From an uncultured beta proteobacterium (GTDB lineage: Bacteria; Pseudomonadota; Gammaproteobacteria; Burkholderiales; Burkholderiaceae_C): a stretch of DNA of 64,000 nt. How positions within the stretch are numbered: position 1 is the stretch's first letter; each line of letters starts with the position of its first letter. The position numbers and the translations under genes were made by a program. The notes under the pieces are model-generated. The model saw nothing but the letters and a program-made list of their open reading frames with translations, did not search any database and was not told where the DNA came from. Location of the stretch: contig CAIUDG010000037.1 of assembly GCA_903897925.1 (NCBI GenBank), positions 16,530 through 80,529 on the forward strand, given 5' to 3'. Shown here one piece after another: positions 52,203 to 60,299 of this stretch.

Positions 52203-53062
52203 ACACCCACTCCTCCATGCTCGCGGTACGCATGACGGTGGAAAATATTGGCGGTACCACGGCACCCGCAGGCCTGGGCGGCGCCGTGGCGCGGCTGACC
52301 AACCCGACCGGTCTTTCCTATGCCAACGTGTACGCCGAAAACGACCAGTTGTTTGGCATGAGCATGAACAGCAAACTGGACCCCGCGACCAGCGTTTTTG
52401 GTGAGTGGGCCTACCGTCCGAACGCGCCGCTGGGCTATAACTCGGCCGACGTAGTGGCGGCATTCGCGCTGCGCAGCCCGACCTCGTTCCTGGCGGTGCA
52501 CAAGGGCATTTTGAATGTGGCGCCGGGCGCCACCTTCGATGCCTATGACCGTTATGGCGTCGTCACAGGCAGCCTGGGTACCAGCAAAGTTCTGCCCAAG
52601 GCGCTGGGCGCTGATCGCTTTGTGCTGTTGGGCGAAGTCGGATTCAGCCATGTCAACGGCTTGCCAGACCAGAACACCATGCGCTACGGCCGCCCCCTGG
52701 CTTACGGCACAGCAGCGGATCCTGGCGTGCCTTGTACCGACACGGTACCTGGTAAGACCTGCACCAACGACGGCTTTGTCACGGTGGATTCCTGGGGCCT
52801 GCGCATGCTGATGTCGGCCACTTATGGCAATGCACTGTTTGGCGCCAACGTCACACCGTCTTTGCTGGTGGCGCAGGACATGGATGGCTATTCCTATGAT
52901 GGCACCTATTCCAAAGGCCGCAGCACGGTACGTCCGGGCCTGCGACTGGACTGGGGCAAGAGCTATTACACCGATCTGCAGTACACCCTGTTTTCGGGCG
53001 GCAGCTACAACCTGGCCATGGACCGCAGCTATTTGAGTCTGGTCTTCGGCGCACGCCTGTAA
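52118..53062 (+). pseudogene. 3' remnant of a DUF1302-family outer-membrane protein gene
   Basis: In the frame of 52217, codons upstream to about 52118 already read as DUF1302 (ANASDSGQFGLSLGYKA). The open part continues to the stop and ends LSLVFGARL. Intact family members are about 500-600 residues; only about the last 310 are left, with no signal peptide. DUF1302 proteins are barrel-like outer-membrane proteins that usually accompany a DUF1329 lipoprotein in hydrophobic-compound or steroid utilisation clusters. The DUF1329 partner is absent. Confidence 0.8.
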
Positions 53063-53159
53063 GCACCCGCATGTCGCTTTGCGGCATCCGCGCGGAACGC
53101 CCAGCGTTCCCTGTGGGTGCCGCGTTTTCACTTCCTTCCAACACCTCACGAGAATTGCC

Positions 53160-54784
53160 ATGCACGGTCACATGATGCAGCAGTCGCTGCTGATTTCTAA
53201 CCTTCTGGTCCACGCCGAACGCCACCACGCCACGCAGGAAATAGTTTCGCGCCGCGTCGAAGGGGATGTTCACCGCTATACCTTCAAGGAACTGGCGCAG
53301 CGCGCGCGCACCATGGCCAATGCATTGCAGGCCTTGGGTGCCAAGCCTGGCGCGCGCATCGCCACACTGGCCTGGAATGGCTACCGCCATATGGAGCTGT
53401 ACTACGCCGTGTCGGGCAGCGGCGCGGTGCTGCACACGCTGAACCCGCGGCTGCACTCGGAGCAGCTCAGCTACATCATGGACCACGCCGAAGACCAGAT
53501 CCTGTTCTTCGACCTGACCTTCCTTCCGCTGGTTGAATCGATTGCCGGACTGGTCAAGTCCTGCAAGCTGTTCGTGGCCATGACGGACCGGGCCCATATG
53601 CCCCTCAGCAAACTCGAAGGGCTGCTCTGTTACGAAGACCTGATCAGCAGCTACCCGGACCAGTTTGCCTGGCCGGACCTGGACGAAAACAGCGCCTCCA
53701 GCCTGTGCTATACCAGCGGCACCACCGGCAATCCCAAAGGCGTGCTGTACAGCCATCGCTCGACCGTGCTGCATACCTATGCGGGGGCCTTGCCGGATGC
53801 GCTGAACTGTTCCGCGCAGGACGTGATTTTGCCGGTGGTTCCGATGTTTCACGTCAACGCCTGGGGCCTGCCCTATATTGCCTGTATGACCGGTGCCAAG
53901 CTGGTGTTCCCGGGGCCGGCATTGGATGGCAAGTCACTCTACGAGTTGTTTGAAGCCGAGCAGGTGACGCTGTCGGCTGGCGTGCCTACGGTGTGGCAGG
54001 GGTTGCTCAACTATGTGGAAAACCAGCGACTGGCGTTTTCCTCTATGCGCCGAACCATCATCGGCGGTGCCGCCTGTCCGCCGGCCATGATGAAAACTTT
54101 CCAAAACAACTTCCAGGTGCATGTGCTGCACGCCTGGGGCATGACCGAACTGAGCCCGGTGGGTACCGTGTGTTCCTTCAAGGCGGCGCAATTGCAGCTC
54201 AGCAAGGCCGAGCAGGAAGCGGTGCAAACCAAGCAGGGGCGCGTGGTCTTTGGCGTGGACATGAAAATCGTCGATGACCAGGGCCTGGAGCTGCCGTGGA
54301 ATGGCCAGGCAAGCGGTGAACTGATGGTGCGCGGCCCTTGGATTGTGCGGGAATATTTCAAGGGCGAAGGTGGCGATCCGCTGGTGGACGGCTGGTTTCC
54401 CACGGGCGACGTTGCCACCATTGATGCCCAGGGTTTCATGCAGATTACCGACCGCGCCAAGACGTCATCAAATTTGGGGGGGAGTGGATTGGTTCTATCG
54501 ACATCGAAAATATCGCCATGTCGCATCCGGCCGTTGCCATGGCCGCCTGCATCGCCGCCTATCACCCCAAATGGGACGAACGCCCGCTGCTTCTGGTAAC
54601 CAAAAAGCCGGACCAAAATTTAAGCAAGGAAGACCTGCTGTTGTTCTTCAACGGCAAGATTGCCAAATGGTGGACGCCGGACGATGTGGTTTTTGTTGAC
54701 TCCATTCCATTGGGCGCCACGGGCAAGATGCTGAAGCACAAACTGCGCGAGATGTTCCGTGGTTACCAGCTGCCCAGCGCCTGA
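53160..54784 (+). pseudogene. Medium/long-chain acyl-CoA synthetase with a one-base frameshift
   Basis: The frame from 53160 encodes an AMP-forming ligase with YTSGTTGNPKG near residue 185 and [12 protein letters not shown] near 325. It changes at 54461: after ITDRAK the expected DVIK...GGEWIGS is out of frame. Adding one G next to the G at 54461 restores [17 protein letters not shown] and joins the C-terminal frame ([15 protein letters not shown] to RGYQLPSA). The complete protein would have about 541 residues. Deletion of one G, or a sequencing error, explains it. The gene follows the DUF1302 remnant by 97 bp. Confidence 0.85.
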
Positions 54785-54799
54785 GCGCAGGCCTTGAAG

Positions 54800-55138
54800 C
54801 TATGCAAAAACATCCAGCAGACGCGCCGCAGCGCCGATACCGGCTGCAGTGGAGGCCGTTGCGCTGGGCGCCGTGGCGGGTGACGGCGAGTTGGCTGTTG
54901 CTTTGCCTGGTGTGGTTTGGGCAGCGCTTGCAATGCGCGATTCAATGTTGCGAATCTGGGTTTGCAGATCTTTGATGATCTGTTTGCCTTCGGGGGTTTT
55001 TCCGGAGGGGCAGGCTTGCCAGTCGCCCAGTTTTCTGACGCACTTGGCGAGCTTGTCCTGCAAGGCCACAGGAGGTGTTCCATTGCCGACGGCTTGAACC
55101 GGCCCGGCAGGTGCGGTGAATGTAAGTGCAGTCGCCAT
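54800..55138 (-). CDS. Small hypothetical protein, FlxA-like coiled-coil
   Basis: A 112-residue frame from an ATG at 55138. Residues about 42-68 form a short coiled coil (KQIIKDLQTQIRNIESRI) preceded by a CVRKLGDWQACPSGK segment, and the tail is Ala/Ser/Thr-rich. The pattern resembles FlxA-like proteins, but I cannot assign a role. Upstream in-frame codons continue into the antisense of the MXKDX gene and give unlikely sequence. Confidence 0.45.
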   Translation of the reverse strand: MATALTFTAPAGPVQAVGNGTPPVALQDKLAKCVRKLGDWQACPSGKTPEGKQIIKDLQTQIRNIESRIASAAQTTPGKATANSPSPATAPSATASTAAGIGAAARLLDVFA

Positions 55139-55233
55139 GGAGCGATCCAGAGAGGTGAAGCCAGAGCTGCCCGCGCTGCGGATGCTATCGCCAGAATGGC
55201 GCGTGGCATGCGCAGCCGGGGCAGCCGTGGGCC

Positions 55234-55518
55234 TTACTTCTTCATTTCGTCCTTGGCCATTCCGTCTTTGGCCATGCCGTCCTTGGCCATTCCGTCTTTG
55301 CCCATGCCGTCCTTGCCCATGGCGTCTTTCTTCATGGCATCTTTCTTCATGCAATCCTTGCCCATGGCGTCTTTGCCCATGGAATCTTTCTTCATGCAGT
55401 CTTTGGACATGGCATCCTTGCCCATGCTGTCTTTCTTCATCATGTCATCCGCGGCCATGGCGCCTGTGGCGGCCAGCAGCATGCAGGTGGACAGGAGTGT
55501 TGCGCTCAGTTTGTTCAT
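55234..55518 (-). CDS. Exported pentapeptide MXKDX-repeat protein
   Basis: A 94-residue protein. A signal peptide (cleavage near GAMA) is followed by about 14 tandem copies of a five-residue unit M-(G/K/S/A)-K-D-(A/S/C/G), ending in EMKK. That matches the known MXKDX-repeat family. The mature protein is about one fifth Met plus two or three Cys, so it is highly oxidisable; methionine oxidation in the periplasm is a plausible trigger or sink. It lies between the small hypothetical gene and the MsrP-like gene. A GAAGGA site precedes its ATG. Confidence 0.85.
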   Translation of the reverse strand: MNKLSATLLSTCMLLAATGAMAADDMMKKDSMGKDAMSKDCMKKDSMGKDAMGKDCMKKDAMKKDAMGKDGMGKDGMAKDGMAKDGMAKDEMKK

Positions 55519-55589
55519 GATTTTTCCTTCAAGTTACAGAGTGGTGTGAGTGGCAAAAGTGCCGTTGTTTGGAGCAAGCTGATGAAAGC

Positions 55590-56384
55590 TCAGCTTCCTC
55601 CGAACCAGTTGTACCCTTGGTCTTCCCAGTAACCGCCAGGGTAGGTATTGGTGACGAAAATCGCCTGTATGTGCTTTGGGTTTTTGTAGCCCAGCTTGGT
55701 GGGCATGCGCAGCTTCATGGGAAAGCCGTACTTGGGTGGCAAGGGCTGTCCGTCGTGGCTGAGTGCCAGGGTGGTCTGGGGATGCAGGGCGGTGGGCATG
55801 TCAATGCTGGTGTAGTAGTCGTCAGCGCATTTGAAGCCCACGTATTTGGCGCTGAGGTCTGCGCCCACCCGACGCAGAAAACTGGCGAATGACACGCCGC
55901 CCCATTTGCCAATGGCGCTCCAGCCTTCCACGCAGATGTGGCGCGTCACCTGGTCTATCTGGGGCATGGCACGCAGTTCCGCCAAGCTCCACTGGCGTTT
56001 GTCTGCTACCAGTCCGGTAACTTCCAGCCGGAAGCTGCCACCATCTATCTCGCGTACCTCGTCTTCGCTGTAAAACGCGTTGAACGGAAACGGCCGGGTG
56101 ATCATGGAGTCCGGGTAGGTGGGCGCCAGGCGCTGCGGGTCAAACAGCCAGGCCTGGGCTTGGTCATTCAGGCGCGAGATCTGGGTGAGGGCGGTTTCGG
56201 CGCTGTCTTCGTCAATCAGCGTGCAGCCGGTGAGCATGCTCAGGCCGCCCAAGGTCAAGGAGCGGCGCAGAAAGCCACGTCTGGCGGCATCCAGGCCGGG
56301 GTTGGCGTGCGCCAGGCGCGCCAGCGCTTCTTTCAGAATGGCATTGCGGTCCAAGGACAAGGACACCGGTGTGTTGATTTTCAT
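55590..56384 (-). CDS. MsrP-like molybdopterin oxidoreductase (sulfite-oxidase fold)
   Basis: A 264-residue protein. It opens with a twin-arginine motif (RRGFLRRSLTLGG, about 36-48) and a possible lipobox (LTGC). The sulfite-oxidase-type domain has the Mo-coordinating cysteine near residue 150 in RHICVEGWSAIGKWGGV. The length and the partner membrane cytochrome match MsrP (YedY), which repairs methionine sulfoxide in the periplasm. Substrate not proven. It follows the cytochrome gene by 11 bp, sharing its promoter. Confidence 0.82.
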   Translation of the reverse strand: MKINTPVSLSLDRNAILKEALARLAHANPGLDAARRGFLRRSLTLGGLSMLTGCTLIDEDSAETALTQISRLNDQAQAWLFDPQRLAPTYPDSMITRPFPFNAFYSEDEVREIDGGSFRLEVTGLVADKRQWSLAELRAMPQIDQVTRHICVEGWSAIGKWGGVSFASFLRRVGADLSAKYVGFKCADDYYTSIDMPTALHPQTTLALSHDGQPLPPKYGFPMKLRMPTKLGYKNPKHIQAIFVTNTYPGGYWEDQGYNWFGGS

Positions 56385-56395
56385 GGGAACAACTC

Positions 56396-56992
56396 CTAAC
56401 GTCCGCGCACCATGGCGATCAGGGTGCGCGGCACCAACATGACCATCACCAGATGTACGACGATAAAAAGCACCAGTGCGGACATGGCGCCAAAGTGGAC
56501 CAGGCGGGCACCTTCATAGCCGCCAACCAGGGTGCGGAGCAGGGGAAATTGAACCGATTTCCACAGCACCAGTCCGGATACCACCAGCAGCACGCTGTCC
56601 AGCATCACGAACAGGTAGGCAAGGCGCTGCACCGTGTTGTACTGGCGCGGGTCGGCGTGGGCCAGGCGGCCTTGCAAGGCCGCAGCCAGGTCGGCAAACA
56701 GGGCTCGAGGCGACAGCGGGAAGAACTTCGCCGCCAGGCGTCCGGTGACGCCGTTGAGCACCAGGTAGATGCTGCCGTTGATCGCCAGCACCCACATGGC
56801 GGCAAAATGCCAGAGCAATGCGCCGCCCAGCCAGCCGCCCAGGGTCAGCGCATTGGGGATGGAAAAATTCAGGAAATCCGTGGCGTCGTAGATCTTCCAG
56901 CCGCTGGTAAGCAACACCAGAACCGCTACCGCATTGATCCAATGGGCGCTGCGCAGCCAGGCCGGATGGATGACTTCTTTGCTGCTGTTCAT
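56396..56992 (-). CDS. Membrane cytochrome b561-type subunit (MsrQ role)
   Basis: A 198-residue protein with four hydrophobic helices and haem-ligand histidines (HWINAVAVLVLLTSG, LLWHFAAMWVL, and HFGAMSALVLFIVVHLVMV near the C-terminus). It belongs to the cytochrome b561/Ni-Fe hydrogenase cytochrome b group rather than to classical MsrQ (YedZ), but it fills the same place as electron donor to the molybdoenzyme. The ATG at 56992 is used; the longer frame reads through the predicted promoter. First gene of the operon. Confidence 0.8.
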   Translation of the reverse strand: MNSSKEVIHPAWLRSAHWINAVAVLVLLTSGWKIYDATDFLNFSIPNALTLGGWLGGALLWHFAAMWVLAINGSIYLVLNGVTGRLAAKFFPLSPRALFADLAAALQGRLAHADPRQYNTVQRLAYLFVMLDSVLLVVSGLVLWKSVQFPLLRTLVGGYEGARLVHFGAMSALVLFIVVHLVMVMLVPRTLIAMVRGR

Positions 56993-57063
56993 ACATTGCC
57001 TTTCACGGTTTGTTGCACGGAATCGTCGGCCTTTGCCAGGGACAAGGACAAGCGCTATAGGGG

Positions 57064-57092
57064 TTGGTCTGGCGGGGGGCGGAATTCTTACA
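57064..57092 (-). promoter_or_regulatory. Predicted ECF promoter of the cytochrome b-MsrP operon
   Basis: Minus strand: TGTAAG, 17-bp spacer, GACCAA. The same bipartite element precedes msrA and the thioredoxin-ccdA operon. The leader to the cytochrome ATG would be about 65 bp. Confidence 0.6.
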
Positions 57093-57212
57093 GTGGGGTC
57101 GATATTTTTTTTGCAGTCCGTTGGCGCAACGGGTTTACGCTCGGTTTTGCGTTCGTGGGGTGCTTTACTTGGCCTCACCATGGGTGCTTTGGAAAGGGTG
57201 GAGGCGCTAGCT

Positions 57213-57241
57213 TGTAAGAAGCAAGCGATGGCCGCGACTAA
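57213..57241 (+). promoter_or_regulatory. Predicted ECF promoter of msrA
   Basis: TGTAAG (57213-57218), 17-bp spacer, GACTAA (57236-57241). The leader to the msrA ATG would be about 43 bp. Differs by one base from the two other copies in this region. Confidence 0.6.
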
Positions 57242-57290
57242 GAATGACCATGGCTAATGTTTTGTTCGTACCCGCCAACCAGGAGATTCC

Positions 57291-58034
57291 ATGTCCCAAG
57301 CCAAAGTCACGCAACCGAAGCCACCGCGCCGCATGGGCAACACCTCCATGCTGGCCATCGCGGCCATTGCGCTGTTCTTACTTTTGTATCTGGCGCCCTG
57401 GGCGCAGGCCGAAAAAGCCCGCTTGGTACCGGCGCCTGGCCCCGAGGTGCTGGCGCTGGACTCCGGCGCAGCGCGGCCGCAGGACAGCATCGTTTTTGCC
57501 GGGGGCTGCTTCTGGGGCATACAAGCCGTGTTCCAGCACACCCGGGGCGTGCTGGATGCGGTGTCCGGCTATGCAGGTGGAAAATCTTCTAGTGCGGATT
57601 ACGAGACCGTCAGTACCGGCAGCAGTGGACATGCCGAATCGGTGCAGGTGCGCTTTGACCCGCGGCAGGTGAGTTATGGCCAGCTGTTGCAGATTTTCTT
57701 TTCCGTGGCGCACGACCCGACGCAACTGAACCGCCAATACCCGGATGTCGGTACCCAGTACCGTTCCGCCATTTTTTACCATGACGAAGCGCAAAAGTTG
57801 GTGGCGCAGCGTTACATCGCGCAACTGGATGCGGGCCAGGCCTTTGCCCAGAAAATCGTGACCCAGGTAAGCCAGCTCGACCAGTTTTATCCAGCCGAGC
57901 GCTACCACCAGAATTACGCCACGCTGCACCCGGATTCCACCTACATCGCCGGTTTTGATCTGCCCAAGATCGCCAACCTCAAGGCGATGTTTCCCGCCTT
58001 GTACCGGGACGTGCCGGTGCTGGTTGCCCCTTAG
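57291..58034 (+). CDS. msrA: Membrane-anchored or exported methionine sulfoxide reductase MsrA
   Basis: A 247-residue protein. A basic N-terminus and hydrophobic segment (about 20-40, MLAIAAIALFLLLYLAPWAQA) precede the catalytic domain, so it is exported or anchored in the periplasm, unlike the usual cytosolic MsrA. The active site is FAGGCFWG with Cys73, and the family patterns GYAGG, GHAESV, DPTQLNRQ and GTQYRSAIF follow. It reduces methionine-S-sulfoxide and needs a thioredoxin-like donor; the exported thioredoxin-CcdA pair nearby is a plausible one. An AGGAG site precedes the ATG. Confidence 0.92.
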   Translation: MSQAKVTQPKPPRRMGNTSMLAIAAIALFLLLYLAPWAQAEKARLVPAPGPEVLALDSGAARPQDSIVFAGGCFWGIQAVFQHTRGVLDAVSGYAGGKSSSADYETVSTGSSGHAESVQVRFDPRQVSYGQLLQIFFSVAHDPTQLNRQYPDVGTQYRSAIFYHDEAQKLVAQRYIAQLDAGQAFAQKIVTQVSQLDQFYPAERYHQNYATLHPDSTYIAGFDLPKIANLKAMFPALYRDVPVLVAP

Positions 58035-58068
58035 GCACCTACCGCCCAGGCGCCAGCGGTCGTTGCGG

Positions 58069-58629
58069 TCAGGCTTGGGGCTTGGTGGGCTTGGGCGAAT
58101 TCTGCGGGCCGATCAGGTATTCGCGTACCAGTTCGCGCGCGCGGTGCAGGCGGCTTTTGATGGCCCCGTCCTGCGCGCCAAGACGCTCGGCGATTTCGGC
58201 GATGGTCAACTCTTCAAAGTCGCGCAGCAGCACCACTTCCAGGTAGTGTGCTGGCAGCGACTCCAAAGCGGCCGCCAGGTCGATGCGCAGGTCGTTGTCG
58301 GTTTTGCAGAGCAGCTGATGCTCGGCCTGGTCTTCGTCGAGCGTCTCGGTGCGGAACATTATCCGTTCGAGCTTTTTGCATTCGCGCCGGATCACGGTAA
58401 AAAGCCAGGACGAAAACGCCGCCGCCGCCTTGAGCGCCCCCAGCTTGCGCGCGATCACCATGAGGGACTCCTGTACCGCATCGTCCACGTCGCTGGCCAG
58501 GCAGTGCCGGCGTGCGTAGCGGCGGGCGTCGGCCTGGCACGCCGCCAGCAGTCGCCCGATGGCGGCCGGGTCGCCGGTCTGCGCGGCCAGGATCAGCTGG
58601 TCTTTGTCGGAGCGCGCGCAGGCCGGCAT
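58069..58629 (-). CDS. ECF-type RNA polymerase sigma factor
   Basis: A 186-residue sigma70-family protein with only regions 2 and 4. Region 2 is DVDDAVQESLMVIARKLGAL followed by AFSSWLFTVIRREC. Region 4 is LPAHYLEVVLLRDFEELTIAEIAERLGAQ and GAIKSRLHRARELV (contiguous in the protein). No gene resembling a classic anti-sigma factor (zinc-binding or DUF1109/NrsF) is adjacent; a 68-residue membrane protein ends 2 bp upstream. It is probably the factor that reads the TGTAAG-N17-GACYAA elements around it. Confidence 0.88.
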   Translation of the reverse strand: MPACARSDKDQLILAAQTGDPAAIGRLLAACQADARRYARRHCLASDVDDAVQESLMVIARKLGALKAAAAFSSWLFTVIRRECKKLERIMFRTETLDEDQAEHQLLCKTDNDLRIDLAAALESLPAHYLEVVLLRDFEELTIAEIAERLGAQDGAIKSRLHRARELVREYLIGPQNSPKPTKPQA

Positions 58630-58631
58630 GC

Positions 58632-58838
58632 TTAGGCTCCCTTGTCCAGTTTGCGGCCGACCAGGGCGCACATCGGGCAGAAGCCGAACAGGCCGCTCAT
58701 GGCGAGCATGGCGCCCATGATGCCAGCGCCCATGGCCAGTGGCTGGCCCCAGTGCATGGCGGCGAATCCCAGAGCCATCAGGCCCATGAGGACGCGCAGC
58801 GCACGCTCCCAGCCCGGCACATTTTTGACATAGAACAT
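58632..58838 (-). CDS. Small DUF2892 membrane protein with a CPMC motif
   Basis: A 68-residue protein of the DUF2892/YgaP-TM type, opening FYVKNVPGWERALRVLMGLMAL in its first 25 residues. It has two hydrophobic helices and ends GFCPMCALVGRKLDKG; the CPMC is a possible redox or metal site. It is first in a two-gene unit with the sigma factor (2-bp spacing), which makes it a candidate membrane partner of the sigma factor. AGGAG precedes the ATG. Confidence 0.8.
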   Translation of the reverse strand: MFYVKNVPGWERALRVLMGLMALGFAAMHWGQPLAMGAGIMGAMLAMSGLFGFCPMCALVGRKLDKGA

Positions 58839-58859
58839 TGCGATCTCCTTGGAAAGTTT

Positions 58860-58885
58860 GCTTGTGGAGGACAGCCCTCACAAGC
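58860..58885. promoter_or_regulatory. Inverted repeat upstream of the DUF2892-sigma unit
   Basis: GCTTGTG (58860-58866) pairs with CACAAGC (58879-58885), extended by AGG/CCT with one bulged base. It lies 22 bp upstream of the DUF2892 start. It could be an operator or a leader hairpin. The element TGTGAG inside it only weakly resembles the TGTAAG half-site, and no GACYAA is placed correctly. Confidence 0.4.
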
Positions 58886-59012
58886 TAAGAGGCGGCAAAG
58901 TGGCGCTTGGGTTCGCGGGCGCTGAAATAAATGTGCCAGGCGGTACGAGTGGCAAGGGCATCAGGGCTGGGTCGCAAGCACCTTGCCCTTCAGACGAAAG
59001 ACCTGGTCGGTC

Positions 59013-59037
59013 GGTTGGGCCGGTTGGGCCGGTTGGA
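59013..59037 (+). repeat. Tandem 9-bp repeat (GGTTGGGCC), 2.8 copies
   Basis: Two complete copies and a partial third lie in the non-coding stretch 58886-59078 between the ccdA stop and the DUF2892 promoter. Apart from this I see nothing recognisable there. Confidence 0.8.
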
Positions 59038-59078
59038 AGTTCATGGATTTCCGCGCTGGTTTGGGTACAGATAAAAAT

Positions 59079-59807
59079 TTAAAAACGTGTCGCCCAATGC
59101 GTGAGCCAGGCCGGCGAGTGGGCGACCAGCCAGGTCTCCAGCGGCTTGTCGGCGCGGCTCAGGACCATGGCGGCCAAGGCGATCATGACGGCGCCCAAAA
59201 GCATCTTGCCGGTCTTGCCGGCTTGCAGAAGATTTCCCCGGATTTTCATCAGGGTGGCGCGCCCGACATAGGCCAGCGCAAGCACCGGCAGCGCCGCGCC
59301 AAGGCCGAACAGGCCCATCAGCAAGGCGACTTGGGGCAGCTGGGAGCCTTGGCTGGCGAGCACTACCGCCGCGCCCAAAGTCGGGCCGACGCAGGGGCTC
59401 CAGACCGCGCCAAGCACCAGGCCGATGGCGAACTGGCCGCGCAGGCCATCGAGGTGCATGCGCGCAATAAGGTGGTTGCCGGCATCGCCAACGCCCGAGG
59501 TGGCCGCGGCGAAGCGCTGCTGCAGGCTGCCCGACATCAGCACCAGGCCGAGCAGGCCCAGAATGCCTGCGCCGACATCGCGAAAGCTGGCGGCGTCGAT
59601 GTCGAGTGCCGACCCCGCCCACGCCAGCCCGGTGCCGATCAGGGCATAGGAAAGGGCGAGTCCGGCGGCCAGGGCCAGCGGCGCGCGCGGATGCGCGTTG
59701 GTGGCCGACGCCAGCAGGATGGGGATGATTGGCAGCACGCAGGGCGAGAGCGTGGAGAGCAGCCCGGCCAGCAGGCCGAGGCCGTAGGCGCCGAGGCCGA
59801 ATTCCAT
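59079..59807 (-). CDS. ccdA: CcdA/DsbD-type thiol transporter
   Basis: A 242-residue protein with six hydrophobic segments. The two redox cysteines are in STLSPCVLPIIP (Cys23) and AVWSPCVGPTLG (near 139), the CcdA pattern. It passes electrons from cytosolic thioredoxin across the inner membrane. Here the receiver is probably the exported thioredoxin encoded just upstream, whose stop overlaps this ATG by one base. Start ATG at 59807. Confidence 0.9.
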   Translation of the reverse strand: MEFGLGAYGLGLLAGLLSTLSPCVLPIIPILLASATNAHPRAPLALAAGLALSYALIGTGLAWAGSALDIDAASFRDVGAGILGLLGLVLMSGSLQQRFAAATSGVGDAGNHLIARMHLDGLRGQFAIGLVLGAVWSPCVGPTLGAAVVLASQGSQLPQVALLMGLFGLGAALPVLALAYVGRATLMKIRGNLLQAGKTGKMLLGAVMIALAAMVLSRADKPLETWLVAHSPAWLTHWATRF

Positions 59808-60208
59808 CAGTGAATGGTCTTCTTGAACAGGCCCTCCAGGCCGGCGGGGCTGGTGTCGCCTACCGAGCGGCCGACTTCATTGCTGCCCTTGAAGGCCACC
59901 AGGGTGCTTTGCATACCGACCTTGAATTTCTTGAGCGTGGGCTTGGCGGTGTCGAAGTCGATTGTCAGGAGCGTGATGTCCTTGTAGTCGGGCTGCTTCA
60001 TGAGGCCTTCAATGATGGGTTTTTGTGCCGCGCAGGTGGGGCACCAGCTGGCGCTGATATCCAGCACGACGGGCTTGCCTGCGTTGGTGAGGGCATCGAA
60101 ATCCTGCTGGGTGAAGGGCTTGATGTCGCCGGCCATGGCTGCGGCCATGAGCGACGTTATGGCGATCAAGAGCGCGGATCGGGCGAAGGATGGGACAGTG
60201 AAGGTCAT
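59807..60208 (-). CDS. Exported thioredoxin-fold protein
   Basis: A 133-residue protein with a signal peptide ending near AAAMA. The thioredoxin active site is SASWCPTCAAQ (Cys56, Cys59); CPTC in place of CGPC points to a reductive periplasmic role. The C-terminal half matches DsbD-gamma/TlpA-like thioredoxins (QSTLVAFKGSNEVGR), though the cis-proline before the last strand is replaced. Operon with ccdA. Confidence 0.88.
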   Translation of the reverse strand: MTFTVPSFARSALLIAITSLMAAAMAGDIKPFTQQDFDALTNAGKPVVLDISASWCPTCAAQKPIIEGLMKQPDYKDITLLTIDFDTAKPTLKKFKVGMQSTLVAFKGSNEVGRSVGDTSPAGLEGLFKKTIH

Positions 60209-60299
60209 GGAAAGGCTCCTTGCGGGTTGGTTGGGGTGGATTCCTTGCTAAGAGGCGCCGGGCCGCCAAAACGGTTCGCAACCTCTGCACTATTTTCTG

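Noticed and set aside
55139..55354. An N-terminal extension of the small hypothetical gene at 54800-55138 (RHGQGRHGQRRNGQ repeats).
   Set aside because: These residues are an out-of-frame reading of the MXKDX repeats, so the repeat belongs to the other gene.
55234..55460. CRISPR-like short repeats.
   Set aside because: The repetition is a 15-bp coding unit without spacers; it is the MXKDX protein repeat. No CRISPR array was seen anywhere in the window.
55510..55538. A fourth ECF promoter (TGTAAC, 16-bp spacer, GAACAA) before the MXKDX gene.
   Set aside because: The -10 part would lie on the start codon, which already has a proper ribosome site, and the spacer is 16 rather than 17 bp.
58860..58885. 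Autoregulatory TGTAAG-type promoter for the DUF2892-sigma unit.
   Set aside because: Only TGTGAG is found and the hexamer 17 bp away (AAACTT) does not fit GACYAA.
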